Assembly: GCA_032229885.1 (NCBI GenBank)
Contig: JAVYAJ010000265.1
Location: 1 to 7,235, forward strand
Origin: Anammoximicrobium sp032229885
GTDB taxonomy: Bacteria; Planctomycetota; Planctomycetia; Pirellulales; Pirellulaceae
Direction of reading: 5' to 3'
DNA length: 7,235 nucleotides
The position numbers and the translations under genes are program-made. Below the pieces are notes generated by a model. That model had not been told where the DNA came from. It was given only the letters and a program-made list of their open reading frames with translations, and did no database searches. This document shows positions 1-5,765 of the stretch, piece by piece; positions within the stretch are counted from its first letter, which is position 1; each line of letters opens with the position of its first letter.

Positions 1-89
1 GAACACTGAACACCACAACATCTAACCCTTCAACAACTGAACGCTGTGGCTGCCTGAAAACATTGTCAAAAATTTCACGATGTTTGAGG

Positions 90-263
90 TTAGTGGTCCA
101 GCGCGTGAAAAGCGAGCGGCGCATTGGCGAGCGGCTGGTCATCAACCGTGACAGTCCCACTGACCTGGGTCGCGGCGCCCAAGTTCGGGCCACATCCCGA
201 GACCAGAATGATGGACAGGCAGGCTGCCCCATACCAAAGCGTTTTGGTCGCGCGACCCGGCAT
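90..263 (-). pseudogene. Truncated lipoprotein gene, VSGTVTV-type domain start
   Basis: A 57-codon reading frame. The ATG at 263-261 has a strong ribosome binding site, GAAGGA, 8 bases upstream (277-272). The product starts with a lipoprotein signal peptide: basic N-terminus (R4, K7), hydrophobic core about residues 9-22, and lipobox V-S-G-C with the lipidated cysteine at residue 24. The mature part contains V-S-G-T-V-T-V-D-D-Q-P-L-A-N-A, which resembles the first strand of the carboxypeptidase regulatory-like (transthyretin-fold) domain of many small planctomycete secreted lipoproteins. Those proteins are usually over 100 residues, but this one ends in F-H-A-L-D-H and a TAA at 92-90, so I read it as truncated or frameshifted. 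One other frame stays open from about position 115 to the left edge but does not look like the missing domain. It would sit on the outer side of the cytoplasmic membrane; role unknown. The start is well supported, the pseudogene call less so. Confidence 0.6.
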
Positions 264-354
264 AGCAAGATTCCTTCGACAGATCGATAGAGTCGCCTCC
301 GAGCACGCGACGGGTTGGCTAGATCCCGCGCAGTCCCCACGACGTGCTGAACGA

Positions 355-385
355 GAAGCGAAAAGGCTTCACGAGATGAAGCCTT
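355..385 (-). terminator. Intrinsic terminator-like hairpin, minus strand
   Basis: A perfect 9-bp inverted repeat (363-371 with 377-385) has a 5-base loop. Read on the minus strand, the stem ends in CCTT followed by TT-CGCTTCT, a modest U-tract. The plus strand has no U-tract after it. It lies about 100 bases upstream of the lipoprotein start and would end transcripts arriving from the right. No convincing minus-strand gene ends just before it, so it may terminate an unrecognised RNA or act as a leader attenuator for the lipoprotein gene. Confidence 0.4.
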
Positions 386-904
386 CGACCATAGTCTACA
401 CCATTGCATGTCGCCAGCAAGCAATCAGTCCAACCGTTTTCCCCAAGAATTGAGGTCTCCCAAAGATTCTCGCCTTCGCATCCTCGTTCGCAGACGCTCC
501 TGCGAATCGCGCCGCCCGCCGCCGCCATTGACGCACGGAGGACGGGCCAGTCGGTCTAGAACCAGCGATGACGCGCACGCGCGGGGGGGGCTCGCGTAAA
601 CATTCGCGTCCGACCAGGGTCGCAGGTCTTGTCGAGTAACCCGAGCGGATGTAACTTCGATGACGCACCCCCCAGGACGCGTTCGCGGGGCGTTTTGTGT
701 CGACGGACGCTGGACCTAGCGGGGCAACCCCGTGAAACCCGCTCGTTCGAGTCGAGCGCACCGGTCCGAGGCAAGCGTTGTCCGCCACGCGCTGACGCTA
801 CGAACACCGGTTCCAGGCCAGAGAGCGTCGCAAACCGGACGCGCTACGGAAATTCAGGCTCGTCATGGCGGCGCAGCGATCGGGCGCAAAGGAAAGATTC
901 TGCC
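386..904. other. Intergenic stretch, no supported gene
   Basis: Open frames exist here on both strands, but their translations are rich in Arg, Pro, Gly and Ser with no motif, as expected of chance frames in GC-rich DNA. One minus-strand frame (396-788) ends just before the hairpin at 363-385 but does not read like a protein. Also seen: a 7-bp perfect hairpin (487-493 with 500-506), a run of eight G (583-590), and a 6-bp stem with a TTCGAGT loop (740-758). The hypA promoter is presumably in the right-hand part; I could not place it with confidence. Confidence 0.5.
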
Positions 905-1252
905 GTGCACGAAATGTCGATCTATCAGGCGTTGGTCGACCAAATCGAGGCCGAGGTGAACAAGGCCGGTTCGGCGGCCCGCGTGACGCACATCGATCTG
1001 GTCGTCGGGCAGTTGTCCGGCGTCCATGTGGACTCGCTTCGTTTTGCCCACGAGATCCTCGCGCCGGGGACGATCCTGGAAGGGGTCGAGCTCCGGATCA
1101 GCGAACCGGCCGCGTACAGCGCGTGTCGCGACTGCGGCGCGCGCACGCAGTTGGAAGAACTGACGATGACCTGCCCGCGGTGCGGCAGCGGGCAGATCGT
1201 GATCGACGGGGGACGCGAATTGATGCTGCAATCGATCGAGCTGGAGGTTTGA
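905..1252 (+). CDS. hypA: HypA/HybF family nickel metallochaperone
   Basis: HypA delivers nickel to the large subunit of [NiFe]-hydrogenase, working with the GTPase HypB in the cytoplasm; in some bacteria it also serves urease. The product is 115 residues, the normal family length. The GTG start at 905 is chosen because it gives the family's fixed N-terminus M-H-E-M-S, whose His2 is the nickel ligand; an AAAGGA at 888-893 can serve as ribosome binding site. The structural zinc site is complete: C74-R-D-C77 and C90-P-R-C93. V-V-G-Q-L-S-G-V and the segment around F47-A-H-E-I-L are also typical. No hypB, other hyp gene, hydrogenase or urease gene lies in the window, so the target enzyme is unknown. 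The frame is open upstream to 629, but nothing there is family-like. It converges on the oxidoreductase gene with 27 bases between stop codons. Confidence 0.93.
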   Translation: MHEMSIYQALVDQIEAEVNKAGSAARVTHIDLVVGQLSGVHVDSLRFAHEILAPGTILEGVELRISEPAAYSACRDCGARTQLEELTMTCPRCGSGQIVIDGGRELMLQSIELEV

Positions 1253-1279
1253 CGTCCCATCCCGGCGGGCCGGCTCGGG

Positions 1280-2275
1280 TTAGGGCTTGAGCACGATCTT
1301 GCCCGCCAGGGTTCCGGCGCAGGCCAGCGTGTTGGCCTCCTGCAGACCGTGGGCTTCCGCGGCCCGGGCGAGCGGCAGTACGCGGCTGATCTGGGGCTGC
1401 AATCGCCCTTCGGCCAGCCAGCGGGCGATGTCGTCGGCACAGCCCCGTTGTTCGTCGGGCGAGGCTCGGAACATGACAAACCCGCGCAGCGAACATTCCT
1501 TGACGTAGAACGGTCCGACGGGAAACGCCGGCCGCGCATCGCGTCCGGCCATCAGGATGGCTCGACCGCGGGGCGCCAGCAAATCGACGATCCGGTCAAA
1601 GTCCGGCGTCTGCCGCGTCTCCCAATAGACATCGACGCCCGCCGGTGCGAACCGGCGCGCCGCGGCCTCGACGTCATCCGTGTGATAGTTGGCGGCCGCC
1701 TCGGCCCCCAGTTCCAGGCAGCGCTGGACCTTGGCGTCCGAGCCGCCGGTCGTAAATACGCGGACCCCGTTGGCCGCCGCCATCTGAACGACCATCGAAC
1801 CGACGCCGCCGGTTCCCCCGGACACGAACAACGTCTCGCCCGGCTTGATTTGCGCGTCGCGAAATAGGCCCAGATGCGCCGTTATCCCGACCAGCGCCGA
1901 CGCAGCGGCCGTTTCGTCGCTGACGTTGTCCGGCGTCGGATACAGCCAGCATTCGTCCACCGCACAGTATTCGGCGAACGTGCCCTGGCGTCCCAACAGG
2001 CCCTGGTTGCTGCCCCAGACTCGATCGCCCTCGCGAAAACGGCTCGCCTCCGGGCCATTCCGCACGACCACGCCCGCCAGATCGCAACCCGTGACAAATG
2101 GCAACGGCAGCGGCCACGCCGCAACGGCTCCGCTGCGGATGTACGTGTCGATCGGATTTAGCGACACGGCCGCGACTTTGACCAACACGTCCCGCCCCTG
2201 CAACACGGGCTCGGGCAGATCGCCGTAGATGATGTTCTCTGGAGGCCCGACGCGTTCGATATAGGCAGCTTTCAT
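1280..2275 (-). CDS. Zinc-free quinone oxidoreductase-like medium-chain reductase
   Basis: A 331-residue member of the medium-chain dehydrogenase/reductase superfamily, quinone oxidoreductase (zeta-crystallin) branch. These cytosolic enzymes reduce quinones or other activated C=C and carbonyl compounds with NADPH. The GroES-like N-terminal domain has N40-P-I-D, G63-C-D-L-A-G-V-V and G83-D-R-V-W. The Rossmann domain has the nucleotide motif G153-G-T-G-G-V-G-S at residues 153-160. G177-G-S-D-A-K-V lies at the end of the second strand, where a lysine often contacts the NADPH 2'-phosphate. There is no GHE motif and no structural-zinc cysteine cluster, so no zinc is expected. The protein ends G-K-I-V-L-K-P, typical of the family. 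The ATG at 2275 gives the usual M-K-A-A-Y start; a GGGG lies 7 bases upstream of it (2283-2286). A start 25 codons further upstream is possible but would add an atypical segment covering the repeat block there. Substrate unknown. Confidence 0.88.
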   Translation of the reverse strand: MKAAYIERVGPPENIIYGDLPEPVLQGRDVLVKVAAVSLNPIDTYIRSGAVAAWPLPLPFVTGCDLAGVVVRNGPEASRFREGDRVWGSNQGLLGRQGTFAEYCAVDECWLYPTPDNVSDETAAASALVGITAHLGLFRDAQIKPGETLFVSGGTGGVGSMVVQMAAANGVRVFTTGGSDAKVQRCLELGAEAAANYHTDDVEAAARRFAPAGVDVYWETRQTPDFDRIVDLLAPRGRAILMAGRDARPAFPVGPFYVKECSLRGFVMFRASPDEQRGCADDIARWLAEGRLQPQISRVLPLARAAEAHGLQEANTLACAGTLAGKIVLKP

Positions 2276-2308
2276 AACATGAACCCCGTAAACAGAAATG
2301 AAGCGAGC

Positions 2309-2363
2309 GGCGATTTCCAAGCCGTCGCGCATGGGCACGGAAATCGCCAATCACGCGCGACGG
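2309..2363 (-). promoter_or_regulatory. Interleaved inverted repeats in the oxidoreductase leader
   Basis: Two perfect inverted repeats are interleaved rather than nested. One is 10 bp, GGCGATTTCC at 2309-2318 with GGAAATCGCC at 2339-2348. The other is 9 bp, CCGTCGCGC at 2322-2330 with GCGCGACGG at 2355-2363. In a minus-strand transcript the order is stem 1 left, stem 2 left, stem 1 right, stem 2 right. This is pseudoknot topology, or two mutually exclusive hairpins. The block ends 33 bases before the oxidoreductase ATG, so it could act in its 5' leader. The linkers are 6, 8 and 3 bases; the 3-base linker is short for a full pseudoknot, so alternating hairpins may fit better. I recognise no known riboswitch or operator. 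Function is inferred only. Confidence 0.45.
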
Positions 2364-2375
2364 ATGCGTTTCGTG

Positions 2376-2396
2376 GATGCGGCATCTTGCCGCATC
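2376..2396. repeat. Perfect 9-bp hairpin with 3-base loop
   Basis: GATGCGGCA and TGCCGCATC form a perfect inverted repeat around a TCT loop. It lies just outside the interleaved repeats and about 100 bases upstream of the oxidoreductase start. Neither strand has a U-tract after it, so it is unlikely to be an intrinsic terminator. It could be part of the same leader structure or a protein-binding palindrome. Confidence 0.45.
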
Positions 2397-2960
2397 GGTC
2401 GACGTTGCTGTCCACGCGCGACAGCTACGATCAGCGAACCATTGCAGGACGACCTCAGCGGACGTCTGGCGCGTGCGATTGCGTTGCTGGGCTATCGACT
2501 GTCTGGCCGTCGGCTGCCCATCGTCATCCGCTGCGTCGCGAGCTGCAACGGTGCGGGCGCGATCTGCGGCGGCGCGGCCGAGATCGGTCTGCGCTGTCCG
2601 GTTTCCGGCATTGGACGCAGTCCGCGACGCACGGCGGCGGATCACGACGCGTCGATTTTCGCCGAGCGCTCCGCGGGCCACGCCAGCCGTTCGGCGCGGC
2701 TGGCCGATCCCGTCGCAGTCGCTCGATTCGCGCCGCCGCTTCCGACGCGTTCCCCAGCCCGGCAACGGCAATCCGCATGGCGAGCGTCTGTCTGGCCGCG
2801 CCGTCCAGAACCTGGGCCAGGTCGCGGCACGGGCGAGCGAATGCTTTGCCCTGTCCGGTTCCAGGTCGCGCCGCGTCTAACTGTACCCGACGGGCGGCGC
2901 GAGTTCCAGAACCCTCGACCCCACGGGCCGCCGCGCCGTGCGACGTCGGCATTTTCGCCA
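2397..2960. other. Intergenic stretch, no supported gene
   Basis: All frames here give Arg/Ala/Pro/Gly-rich translations without a start or domain I can defend. The frame of mcsA is open leftward to 2279, but the promoter at 2964-2991 and the strict family N-terminus at 3038 show that this extension is not part of mcsA. A minus-strand segment at about 2660-2780 reads like the end of a nucleoside-phosphorylase strand-helix unit (V-A-G-L-G-N-A-S-E-A-A-A-R-I), but the frame then loses sense. A decayed gene is possible and not shown. Confidence 0.4.
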
Positions 2961-2963
2961 ACC

Positions 2964-2991
2964 TTGACATGCTTCGGACCGATGATAGAAT
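2964..2991 (+). promoter_or_regulatory. Sigma-70-type promoter of mcsA-mcsB
   Basis: A perfect -35 box, TTGACA (2964-2969), is followed after 16 bases by TAGAAT (2986-2991), a five-of-six match to the -10 consensus. A transcript would begin near 2998, leaving a leader of about 40 bases before the mcsA ATG at 3038. It is correctly oriented and spaced to drive mcsA and mcsB together. No CtsR-type operator (tandem heptads) is recognisable around it. Confidence 0.7.
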
Positions 2992-3037
2992 TCCGACGTT
3001 TGCTTTAATCTTCGACACTGGAAGAACTTGCTTTCCA

Positions 3038-3547
3038 ATGAAATGTCAGAAGTGCGAGAAGTCCGCGACCTTTCACATCACGGAGCGGGTCGGCGATAAA
3101 GGCCAGTGGGAAGAACTGCATCTGTGCGAAGCGTGCGCCAAAGAGTATCTCGGCCGTTCGAGCCCGGCACAGGAACTCGAGTTGTCGGCTGGCGCCTTGC
3201 TGCAGCATTTGCAGATCGGGCAGACCGCCGAGCAACTGGCCGCGCTGGATCAGCGGACGTGCGTCGTTTGCGGACTCTCGTTCTACGAGTTTCGGAACCA
3301 CGGTCGACTCGGTTGTCCAAACGACTACGTGTGCTTTCAAGAGCAGCTCGACCCGCTCATCGCCAACATCCACGGAGCGACCTGTCACACGGGCAAACGG
3401 CCGCGCAGGGCTGCCGTCAACCTGGACGCGCAGACTCAGTTGATCCGCTTGCGCCGCGACCTGCGAGACGCGATTCACACCGAAGACTACGAGCTCGCAT
3501 CGCTGCTGCGGGACCAAATCCGCGAACTGGAAAAGGGCGGCTCCTAA
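3038..3547 (+). CDS. mcsA: McsA, zinc-binding activator of arginine kinase McsB
   Basis: McsA binds zinc and stimulates the protein arginine kinase McsB, which tags damaged proteins for the ClpC-ClpP protease in the cytoplasm. The product is 169 residues (Bacillus subtilis McsA is about 185). Zinc motifs seen: C3-Q-K-C6, C30-E-A-C33 and C75-V-V-C78. The fourth, normally CxxC, reads C93-P-N-D96, with extra cysteines at 99 and 116. Residues 132-165 form a UVR (UvrB/UvrC) helical hairpin, the usual McsA C-terminus. The ATG at 3038 gives the family start M-K-C-Q-K-C; GGAAG at 3020-3024 is a rather distant ribosome binding site, and a promoter lies at 2964-2991. mcsB follows after 68 bases on the same strand, so the two likely form an operon. 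It might be labelled only as a UvrB/UvrC-motif protein, but the adjacent kinase makes McsA the better name. Confidence 0.9.
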   Translation: MKCQKCEKSATFHITERVGDKGQWEELHLCEACAKEYLGRSSPAQELELSAGALLQHLQIGQTAEQLAALDQRTCVVCGLSFYEFRNHGRLGCPNDYVCFQEQLDPLIANIHGATCHTGKRPRRAAVNLDAQTQLIRLRRDLRDAIHTEDYELASLLRDQIRELEKGGS

Positions 3548-3615
3548 CTCGGGGCGAAGGACGGGCGATCTTCGGCTCGGAAACGTATAAGTCAGTCTGA
3601 GATTGGGGCCAGGCC

Positions 3616-4695
3616 GTGAAGCTTGAGGAATTTGCGAGCAGGTGTGGCGAGTGGCTTCGAGGCTCCGGCCCCGAGTCGGACATCGTCGTCAGCAGTCGGA
3701 TCCGCTTGGCCCGCAATCTGGCGGACTTCCCGTTCATCCGCAAGTGCACGGGCTTGGACCGCGCCGAAATCGAGAGGACCCTGCGCGACAAATTCTCGCG
3801 AATCGCGATGTTTCATGACGCCACGTACCTCGACGTCAACAGCCTGCCGGACATCGATCGACGGCTGCTGGTCGAGCGGCAGTTGATCAGTCTCGAACAC
3901 GCCGAAGCCGACGGCGCGCGAGGCGTCGCGATCGATCCGACGGAACAATTCAGCGTGATGGTCAACGAGGAAGACCATCTGCGGATCCAGGTCATGCACA
4001 GCGGTCTGGACCTGGACGCTGCCTGGCAGCAAATCGATGCCATCGACGATCTGCTCGAAGAGCATGTCACCTATGCTTTCCACGATCGGTTGGGGTATCT
4101 GACGGCCTGTCCCACCAACGTCGGCACAGGCATGCGGGTCAGCGTCATGCTGCACCTGCCCGCGCTGGTGCTGACGCGGCAGATCGAAAAGGTCTTCCGC
4201 AGTCTGCACAAGATCAACCTGGCGGTCCGCGGCCTGTACGGCGAAGGCTCGCAGGCGATGGGCGATTTTTACCAGATCAGCAACCAGATCACGCTCGGCA
4301 AGTCCGAACAGGAACTGATCCAACAGGTCGGCGACGTCGCGCCAGCGCTGATCGAGTACGAGCGCAAGGCGCGGCAGTACTTGATCGACGAAAGCCGCCG
4401 CGATCTGCATGATCGGGTCAGCCGCGCGTACGGCGTGTTGTGCACGGCGCAGACGATCAGCAGCGAAGAGACAATGCAACTGTTGTCCAGCGTGCGGATG
4501 GGGGTCAACCTGGGCTTGATCCGCGACGTGGCGATCCCGACGGTCAACCAGTTGTTCATCCACACGCAGCCCGCTCATCTCCAAAAACTGCGTGGCATAG
4601 ACCTCGACACGGCGGACCGAAACATCGAGCGCGCCAACTATCTGCAGTTGCATCTCCGCGGCGGCTCGACCGACGACGGGCCTCCTCAGAATTGA
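3616..4695 (+). CDS. mcsB: McsB, protein arginine kinase
   Basis: McsB phosphorylates arginine side chains using ATP; phosphoarginine is the degradation tag read by ClpC-ClpP. The 359-residue length matches the family (about 360), and the fold is that of the phosphagen kinases. Visible motifs: S26-S-R-I-R30 (ATP phosphate contacts), N117-E-E-D-H (catalytic E119), C165-P-T-N-V-G-T-G (active-site cysteine C165), and R205-G-L-Y-G-E-G-S (catalytic E210). Spacing between these equals that of Geobacillus McsB as I remember it (E121, C167, E212), with a constant offset of two. The C-terminal phosphoarginine-pocket motif RDxxRA reads R335-N-I-E-R-A340, with Asn in place of Asp. The start is GTG at 3616, with GGGG 7 bases before it (3605-3608). 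It lies 68 bases after mcsA; no clpC or ctsR is in the window. Confidence 0.95.
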   Translation: MKLEEFASRCGEWLRGSGPESDIVVSSRIRLARNLADFPFIRKCTGLDRAEIERTLRDKFSRIAMFHDATYLDVNSLPDIDRRLLVERQLISLEHAEADGARGVAIDPTEQFSVMVNEEDHLRIQVMHSGLDLDAAWQQIDAIDDLLEEHVTYAFHDRLGYLTACPTNVGTGMRVSVMLHLPALVLTRQIEKVFRSLHKINLAVRGLYGEGSQAMGDFYQISNQITLGKSEQELIQQVGDVAPALIEYERKARQYLIDESRRDLHDRVSRAYGVLCTAQTISSEETMQLLSSVRMGVNLGLIRDVAIPTVNQLFIHTQPAHLQKLRGIDLDTADRNIERANYLQLHLRGGSTDDGPPQN

Positions 4696-5094
4696 GCCTG
4701 GACGCCGACGCGGCGGGGACGCCCCGTGCGGGCCGGACACCTTTCGCCACGCCCTGCGCGGCGCGACTCGGAACATCACCGAGTCGCCCGAGCTTTCGGT
4801 CTTGGCGAGCACGACGGATCACGGCCCTCGAAGTCCCTGCCGGCCGCCTCGTGCGCTGTCCAATCATATTTTCCGGGCTGTCGCACGCGTCATCGCCCGG
4901 AATTCCCGCGGCCTGGAGACCACGGCCACCCTCATATTCAGCCTTGACGTCGCACTAGTCCGCCAGCCCAAAGCGTACCGTTCGAGGGGCCTGTCCCGCG
5001 ATGGACGGCCACGCTCCACGCGTGGCCGCAACCAGACGGACGCCACGCAATGGACATGACGGACGTGACGGAGCGCGTCTTGCCAGGATGGCCT
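4696..5094. other. Intergenic stretch with hairpins, no supported gene
   Basis: No frame on either strand gives a recognisable protein. Three perfect hairpins stand out: 9 bp at 4763-4787, 8 bp (4871-4878 with 4895-4902, 16-base loop), and 8 bp (5006-5013 with 5021-5028, 7-base loop). The last contains the palindrome CCACGCGTGG at 5017-5026. A small 5-bp stem with a 3-base loop lies at 4714-4726. I find no continuation of the TIR gene here, although it lies just beyond the insertion-sequence end. Confidence 0.5.
4763..4787 (+). terminator. Possible mcsB transcription terminator hairpin
   Basis: A perfect 9-bp stem, GCGACTCGG and CCGAGTCGC, encloses a 7-base loop, 67 bases after the mcsB stop codon. 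Position and stability fit a 3' end for the mcsA-mcsB transcript, but only a short CTTTC follows and there is no proper U-tract. The call is tentative. Confidence 0.35.
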
Positions 5095-5427
5095 GGGGGT
5101 CTGTCCAAAAATTCGTGGATATTCCCGTTTTTGGGTTCCTGGATGCGCTCGTCGAGGCCCGTTGGCGCCCGTCGGCGCGCACCGGTAGCGCAGAAGATCA
5201 AGATGTGCTTGGGGCGTGCCTCCACATCTTCAGCAGGTTGTGCGTCGAGCAGATCAATTGCCAGGCCGCGGCGCAAGACCTTGCCGAAGCCGCGGATGCC
5301 TTTGATGTGGCCGAACACGGCTCCACGATGTGCTTTCGAGCTGCGTACAAAACGCGGCCCGTCGCGGTACGAACCCTCTTTGCCATCGCCGCCTGTGGAT
5401 CCTCGCTCACGAGAGCACGCGCGTCGG
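5095..5427 (-). mobile_element. Remnant of an IS1182-like insertion sequence
   Basis: The right-hand part of an insertion sequence read on the minus strand: a broken transposase C-terminus (5198-5416), then about 100 bases of non-coding tail ending at a plus-strand GGGGGTCTGTCC (5095-5106). That tail resembles terminal sequences of IS1182-family elements from memory. No matching inverted copy exists at the other side, where transposase similarity gives way directly to TIR coding sequence at 5410-5427, so the left part of the element has been deleted. The element is non-autonomous and not intact. The exact outer end is uncertain. Confidence 0.55.
5198..5416 (-). pseudogene. IS1182-like DDE transposase, C-terminal fragment, frameshifted
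   Basis: Reading across two frames recovers the conserved C-terminus of IS1182-like (DDE) transposases: G-R-V-L-Y-A-A-R-K-H-I-V-E-P, then V-F-G-H-I-K-G-I-R-G-F-G-K-V-L-R-R-G-L, then W-Q-L-I-C-S-T-H-N-L-L-K-M-W-R. The first and third blocks share one frame, with a TGA stop at 5200-5198. The middle block is in another. The breaks are at about 5318 (consistent with a 1-base deletion between E-P and V-F-G) and about 5262, where the five or six residues usually found between R-G-L and W are missing. The N-terminal domain and most of the catalytic domain are absent, so the gene is dead. In intact relatives this region holds the last catalytic glutamate (V-E-P). Confidence 0.75.
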
Positions 5428-5765
5428 TCGACGGCGACGATGTGTGCCCATTCAAGCGCGGCCTACGGGGCGGCAAGCATTTCCGGCGATATGACGACGG
5501 CGACGTAGCGAGAGACGGTGAGCGCGCGATTCAGCCGCAATGGGACGTTCTGCCCCACGTCGATGTCCCATTCATCGAAAAACATCCGCAGGTGACGCCC
5601 TGTCGCTGGGCCGTCGAAAGTGTCGGGCTCAATGTGTTCACCGAGTTTTCGTACCCAGTCCTTGTCCGCTCGGTTGTGACAGAGGAAGATATCGACGATT
5701 TCCTTCTGCGCGCCCAGGATTCCACTTGGCCGGAACCTGTTCTTCCTTGCCAAATGCTCGTTCAC
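5427..5765 (-). pseudogene. TIR-domain protein, interrupted by TAG and truncated
   Basis: An N-terminal TIR domain of the bacterial type that commonly hydrolyses NAD+ in anti-phage defence. Motifs: V24-D-I-F-L-C-H-N (first strand), R60-M-F-F-D-E-W-D-I-D-V-G (BB-loop region), Y87-V-A-V-V-I-S-P-E-M-L. An in-frame TAG at 5465-5463 follows A-A-P100. Beyond it the same frame continues A-A-L-E-W-A-H-I-V-A-V-D, so TAG stands where relatives have Trp (TGG). The likely catalytic Glu (codon 5453-5451) is thus lost unless the stop is read through. TIR similarity ends at about 5427, where transposase sequence begins. The GTG start overlaps the stop of the DUF499 gene by 4 bases (GTGA), which suggests translational coupling. 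No downstream continuation was found. The domain call is secure; an enzymatic role is inferred. Confidence 0.8.

Noticed and set aside
740..780. A 5- to 6-bp stem with loop TTCGAGT looks like a tRNA T-arm.
   Set aside because: No matching 7-base acceptor strand, anticodon arm or D-arm can be found at the right distances on either side.
396..788. Minus-strand 130-codon open frame ending 10 bases before the 363-385 hairpin.
   Set aside because: The translation is Arg/Pro/Gly/Ser-rich with no hydrophobic core, motif or family resemblance; it looks like a chance frame in GC-rich DNA.
1253..1279. GC-rich symmetric bases between the convergent hypA and oxidoreductase stops as a shared terminator.
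   Set aside because: The possible stems are short and imperfect and no U-tract follows on either strand.
2524..3018. Minus-strand open frame with a short stretch recalling nucleoside phosphorylases (V-A-G-L-G-N-A-S-E-A-A-A-R-I).
   Set aside because: The similarity is a single short segment, the frame becomes Arg-rich nonsense on both sides, and no phosphorylase catalytic motif follows in any frame.
3581..3592. TATAAG before mcsB as a separate promoter.
   Set aside because: No -35-like hexamer lies at the right spacing; co-transcription from the mcsA promoter is simpler.
3592..4812. A 406-codon minus-strand frame.
   Set aside because: It is the antisense shadow of mcsB, whose plus-strand product carries every kinase motif.
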